Shown in pieces: positions 58,741-64,000 of a stretch of DNA of 64,000 bases. Below the pieces are notes generated by a model that was given only the letters and a program-made list of their open reading frames with translations, ran no database searches and was not told the DNA's origin. Where the stretch lies: assembly GCA_029204225.1 (NCBI GenBank), contig CM055113.1:24362357-24426356 (forward strand), read 5' to 3'. This stretch comes from Diphasiastrum complanatum. Its lineage: Eukaryota > Streptophyta > Lycopodiopsida > Lycopodiales > Lycopodiaceae. Each line of letters opens with the position of its first letter. Position 1 is the first letter of the stretch. The position numbers and the translations under genes are program-made.

Positions 58741-59280
58741 CGATGCAGTTTCAAGGTTCTTGCCGATCGGATGACGATCTGTGTGTCAGTTTACGCACTA
58801 TGAGGTTCAAACAGTTCAAAACGTCCAAGAGCTTAGCTGTGGCTGCCAATAGAGCGAATGTTGTAGATAAATGAAGTGACATAGAAAGACATTTGGTCCT
58901 GTAAATGTGTGTTTGCATAAGAGGCATGTCTGAATGAGTGTGGTTGTCTTCACCCATTGTGTGGTTCGGTTCAGGGAAAAGGTTTTGAGTTTGCAGCGAT
59001 GTTTGTTTGGGTAACGTCAAGGTGGAAGCACTTGATTCTGCTTGTCAAGTACCAGTGAGTTCTGCATGTAACGTTTCAGCTCGCAGAATATCATTCATGA
59101 CGGGAATGTGGAAGATGGCATAAACTTTTATCTCATGTTTCACTAAGAAAATACTTATTTGATCTTGTAATTCGAGAATGGAATTTGGTAGTGAGAGACT
59201 TGTTTTGACTGACGTGCGTTAATTATGTGATGTTAGTAGGGCCATTCCTGTTCTTCCCCTCAAATAGTTTATTCTTGCAG

Positions 59281-61111
59281 GCTTATAGATGAGACTCGGG
59301 TCCAGAAAACTGGTTTGCAATTGAAAATGTTAGGCCGGCTAGATAGCAGCATGCGCAGTCAAACCAGCATCATGGACGAGGGGTTGAGAGCTAATGCGGA
59401 CGAGACGGATTGCATTGAGATGGAGGAGTCCGCTTCTGAAACGCAGCCTTCCATATCAACAGTGACTTTGGCTCCAAGAGACGTGGAAAACTCAATGCAT
59501 CCAACAAAAACTGCTATTTACGATCACAATTATGGTCATTCCCTAGATTTCTTTGATTCTGTACCTGCCGCACCTCCAGAAATCAGTCGCAATTTAGGTG
59601 AGTCAGCAAACCTAGTGTTTATTGTTGGTAGCAAGCAACATTAATATACAGATCAGTTAGACAGTATACGAGCAGAAGCAACAAACGGAGTCCGAGGCAA
59701 AGCAGCTTAAACTTCTCATAAATTAGAGATGGCAACCCTCCTGACAGGGCTTATTCAGAGCCGTAGCATTAAGATGACTGGCATTTGTTGGTGTACATTG
59801 TTCTAGCTGTTTTTCAGAATGAGATCACCGATTGGTTAACCTTCTCCATTCTGGGGTGCTATAAACAAATTGCGTCCCTACAGAATGGAAGAGAATTCAA
59901 TTTGGCATTCTGCATTGAAAGATTGATTCAATAATGTTCGTGTATTTTTCTAACATTATTCTAAGTTGACAGATACCGTATTTACTGTTCGCCGGGGTGC
60001 TGCTGATCGTGCTGATAGGGAAGTTCGAAGTAGTGCTGAATCGATATCTTTCAACCAAGAACCCGTTGGATCTGCAGATCGTGGTTGGTATTCGCCACTC
60101 GAACATAACTCTGACATGCTACGCAAATAAACCTTCACAACGATTATGACAAACGTTTATGAATTTTTGTACTATGGCAGATGCAATATTTGCACAAGTT
60201 GTCCGAGACAGAGCAACTTCACACATTAGAGCCTGGGAGCAGAGCGAGAAGATGAAATCTTTCAACAGGTAGATGTAGTGTTTCAGTGAGCATTATTGTT
60301 TGATTGACTCTTATAATATGTTTCACAATGGCGAACAGCAACATGAGGTGAAATCTCACTATGAAGGCGACTAAACCTTAGCTTGTAGACTCAGATACAA
60401 CAAGAAGATGTCCAGAATAGCGGCCTGGGAGAAAGCCAGGAAAGCGAAAGCTGAAGCTGAATTAAGAAAAGCCGAGGCAAGTATCCACAGCCGGTAGTGA
60501 TGTTTAAAAGTCCTAAAGATACTATTAGAATAATGTCGAATTAGGTGATCCGTGCTTTGCGTTACCTGCATTCACAATTATGAACTCTGTTATAACTTAT
60601 GGTTTGTAGAGGTTCATTGCAGATCTCAGATGACAGATTAGGTTTTTTACACGGATGTTGATGATATCTATGTGTTCATCTTCTGACATTATATATAACT
60701 CATTGTTATGTCATGTGTTCATATTCTGACATGATAAGAAGTCATTGTTATTGAATGGTAGCGATGCCTGAAGGGATAGTTTGTCGATTACCGTAGTCCC
60801 CGCTACGTTACTCCTCATCTTTCACACACTGTAGCTGATGCCGCTTTGGGAATTTTCCAATGCTTATCTTTCAGGAAAAATTGGAGAAGAAAAGAGCGGC
60901 AATTGTTGAAGAAAAACAGAATGAAATTGCCCGAGCTCAGAGGAAAGCCGAGGAAATGAAAGCTAATGGAGAAGCTCAGCGAGGAGAAGAATTGCTAAAG
61001 GTAGAAGAAATGGCAGCTAAGTACCGGGCATCCGGAAAACTTCCAAAACAAATGCTGTTTTCTTGTTCTTGCACCTGCTTTCAAATGCTACCATGTCACC
61101 GAAGTAGCTAA
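59281..61111 (+). CDS. Remorin family protein
   Basis: Remorins are plant proteins bound to the inner face of the plasma membrane in nanodomains, with roles in signalling and cell-to-cell transport. Five exons are visible: 59281-59597, 59973-60083, 60181-60268, 60395-60476 and 60875-61111; the phases join. Exons 3 to 5 give the C-terminal remorin domain: AHIRAWEQ-type sequence (SHIRAWEQSEKMKSFNR), then MSRIAAWEKARKAKAEAELR, then a coiled coil KLEKKRAAIVEEKQNEIARA. The end is Cys-rich (CSCTCFQMLPC), like the membrane anchor of the family. The N-terminal part is long, acidic and low in complexity, as in long remorins. The donor of exon 2 (GTTGGT at 60084) was chosen because it keeps the frame; the exon 4 donor is GC (GCAAGT). 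An upstream exon must supply the start, or translation starts at the ATG at 59327. Confidence 0.85.
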
Positions 61112-64000
61112 TAAGTTGATCCTCCGATTCCCTAAATATAACTAGCATATATTTATGGTCATAAAGATAGAAATCTATACCCTGATCTGGTTTTCTACCC
61201 AAAGATTGTCAGTTTACAGATTTTAGATCAGCTAATTTGGGAAGAAAAGAGGCTGACTTGTTGAGTCAGATATCTGTCATGAACTAGCTCATTTAACCAT
61301 CTTTGAAAGCTGGGCTTGATGTGATGATTGAATATATACTTGAAGATAGTGACTATATACATGTAATGGATTGTACATGACAGATTTTGCCCATCTTAAA
61401 GTCTTTTAGTGAGCACGATCTGCTATTTTTGTGAGGTAACATGGGCCAATACATTGCAAAATTTCACTCCCCAAAAATGAGTATGCCTGTTCTGTTTTGT
61501 AATCTGAATTTCATAAATGCAAATGCTTATTATGATTCATAGTCGTCATGTGAGAATAACCTATATGTGACCCATTATGCAATGGAAGCAATTGAACACA
61601 ACAGTTTGCCTGGGTCTGTCTGACTTCCAGAAATTTTTAGGCTTGGCCTCCCCATTATACCAAAGCTGAAGTTAAACGAGAACATAAAAGATTATTATAT
61701 GAGAATTTTCCTTTTGGAGATTATTGTATGCTAAGTTGTTTGTCTTTTGTTGATGCAATGCTTTTAGTTCATCCATGGTTTTTGCCTTAGGAAAAGACCT
61801 TAATAGCACCTTCAAATTTAGATTATGAACCAATTTAATAAGTTGAGGAGGATATGACACAATCAAATGCGGAAATATTTGCTTTGTAGGGAAGTCCAAA
61901 GAGCACCAATGTGATTAATAGATATTAAAAGTTTATGACATCATAAAGCAACTTTGAATGGTTATTATTCTTTTGAGCAAGTATCGACGTAACAATACTT
62001 GATTATGACTAGTAATATTTCTTTTTCTTTTGTTTAAAGATGAAAAGTTATTCAGCGTCTCCAATACTTTATAATCTGATCTTGCATGCATGTCATACGT
62101 GAATCACGGTTGAGTACCAAGTGCCAAATCCAACAATTATATCAAAATGCAAAAAACTTTTCTAGTAATTAGAAAGTAACAATGACAACCATGTAGATGA
62201 CACAAAATATTCAAAACACTTTGATCACTTATAAGCAATGGGTTACAAGGATATAATCTACAAATCATTGGCAATCATGTGGACATGGCACTGAGATCTA
62301 GCATAGAAATTGCCATGGCTCTCATACACAAAGGGAGATGGATGAGCTCCATATCTCTAACCAAGTGAATAAGTCAATTTTTACATTATATACTATTTAA
62401 TACCTAATATAGAAAAACTTAAACCCTGTTAGTAATTACTAGTTATCCTTGTTCAATAGCTTTTAGAGGTTTAAAGAGAGATCATCCACCTTCACTCATT
62501 ATGGCTTCCTTTTGCACTTAGTAAAAGTTGACATACATTTGTTGAATATAAGAAATTTTTACCTCTAATAGTTGATGTATTCAGTCATATTTATATGGCA
62601 CTCCCATTACTTGAACATTTTGTATTTGATATTTGAGGTACCTTGCTAGTAGTCTTTCACACCAAAAAAAATGGCAATGTTGAGTAAGTTTCCAACAAGA
62701 TATTCTAGTATATCTATCAATCAATCACTGCTCCACAAGCTCCCAGTAACTTTTGAAGATGGTTGATGAAAAGATTGATGATGCTTAATATTGTTTACAT
62801 AAGCATTCAAATCTCCAAGCATAACAAATGACAACAATATGCCATGTTTGTCATCTTCACCCCCCATCATCCTTGCTTGGATCAATCCTCCTTTGCCTAA
62901 TGCATATATTTTCCATTGCACATGATGCTTTCACTTCATCCATTGTTCCAACTGAGGATGATTGATACTTTCTTCAACTCCAACATTGTGATAAGAGCAA
63001 TGATTTCTACATTTGAACTCTTGATCCCATATCAAAGAGGCTTATTATTATCATAGTCAAACTAGATTGTGGTAAATTTGACATTATTGTCAAGTAGCAT
63101 CTGGTTTCTTGTAACGAGACTTTAAAAAGTAATTCCTCAAGGATTTTTCTCTTGCAAACTATTAGATGTAATACTGGTCCTTAATAGTAATCAATATGCG
63201 TACATCAAGCTGTGTTAGGTCATCTAGTTTTCCCCAGATTTTCATTGGTTCAAATTTTCTGGCATGTATCCACACAATTATGATCATGTTAAGTGAAGTT
63301 GTCTAGTTAACTTGCATTAAATTATGATTTTTCAATAAACGACTATTCCATTTGTATTTAACATATTCAAAGGAAAATTTCTCAAATATTGAACATAAAA
63401 ATACTTGGTGTATATAATTGTAGTCCTCTATAAGAATATAATTACCAAGTTTATGGAGCACCAAACCTTGTCATTCAAAAAAATTCTATTTGATTTGATT
63501 TTTTTTTATGAATCTAGGCACTGTATTTGTAACCATGGGAGTGTAAGGACAAAATTGTCCTTGATTTACTATTTGCATTATGAATTACAAAATAGATTGA
63601 GTGATTCATCCTACAGATATTAGTTGATCAGTTGACAGTAAGACCTATCCAATCCAAGATCATAGCATATTGAAATCCTATTGTCAATAGTTGTCACTAC
63701 ATGTTTTGAATCCTTCTTAGAGGAACCAATATGCTTTGTGCTAGCTAAGGAATTGTTCATGACACATTGCAATGTAGTTTTGATCTTTCAGGTCCTTGAA
63801 TCCACTTTTATTGCCCTTTCTCCATTTGAGATATTTCCATACCTCTTTCTCAATCATGTAACATAGTACTTTATCTTAATGATGGCCTTTCTAACAACAA
63901 CATGAAAGACGTTGACATTTCAGAAAAAGCCAACAACAAAATTGAGATGAGAAAGTGAACATCATAAACATTGAGATAGACATATTAGTTCACACAAATG
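61112..64000. other. No gene recognised
   Basis: AT-rich DNA downstream of the remorin gene. Short frames at 61672-61899 (minus), 62721-62921 (minus, with FVMLGDLNAYVNN) and 63405-63866 (plus) are unsupported. The phrase LGDLNAY resembles the endonuclease motif of LINE elements, but nothing around it confirms that. Confidence 0.5.

Noticed and set aside
62721-62921. LINE endonuclease fragment (LGDLNAY)
   Set aside because: A seven-residue resemblance with no RT or other LINE motif nearby.

Overview
This window is nuclear DNA of a land plant. The evidence is a multi-exon plant-type DAHP synthase with a plastid-targeting-like N-terminus, a remorin gene, Ty1/copia elements primed by initiator tRNA-Met, a CACTA (TNP2-type) relic, spliceosomal introns and long CT microsatellites. 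The species cannot be read from the sequence. The low host-gene density and old nested retroelements fit a large repeat-rich genome, possibly a fern or other non-flowering plant, but that is inference.

Layout. 1-8.16 kb holds transposon remnants: a 5'-truncated copia RT/RNase H with its 3' LTR (element A), a copia gag/protease fragment (E), and an LTR-less Ty3/gypsy integrase/RNase H fragment (D). 8.16-18.35 kb is copia element B on the minus strand, interrupted between gag and protease by a complete copia element C (10347-16134) with a GGTGG target duplication. 18.77-20.31 kb is an unidentified spliced gene model. 20.3-23.7 kb holds local tandem duplications and decayed sequence. 23.74-29.91 kb is an apparently intact five-exon DAHP synthase gene on the minus strand. 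Its third intron holds a 3.8-kb LTR element (P) that has no retroviral genes but carries pieces resembling host genes (SDR, FLX-like coiled coil, possibly AIR9-type). 33.77-38.41 kb is copia element L on the minus strand (CTTGT duplication), next to a 157-bp CT microsatellite. 41.4-42.6 kb is a gypsy gag relic followed by G-rich minisatellites. 44.5-45.4 kb is a CACTA transposase relic. 45.6-53.2 kb is copia element F on the minus strand (TAAAA duplication), whose 5' LTR is split by a 1,653-bp copy of F's own integrase region. 53.6-57.0 kb is decayed copia K, related to E. 59.28-61.11 kb is a remorin gene on the plus strand. The rest is non-coding or unrecognised.

The genes. Only DAHP synthase (entry step of the shikimate pathway, plastid) and remorin (plasma-membrane nanodomain protein) look like working host genes. 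They are unrelated and not co-organised. The other coding sequence is retroelement: gag, protease, integrase, RT and RNase H modules, almost all broken. Three copia elements (B, C, L) have lost most or all of the RT catalytic domain, so they could move only with enzymes supplied by relatives. The most unusual items are the gene-capturing LTR element in the DAHP synthase intron, the self-copy in F's LTR, a TGA at the same RT codon in C and F, and repeated 10-bp G-box palindromes in copia LTRs and leaders.
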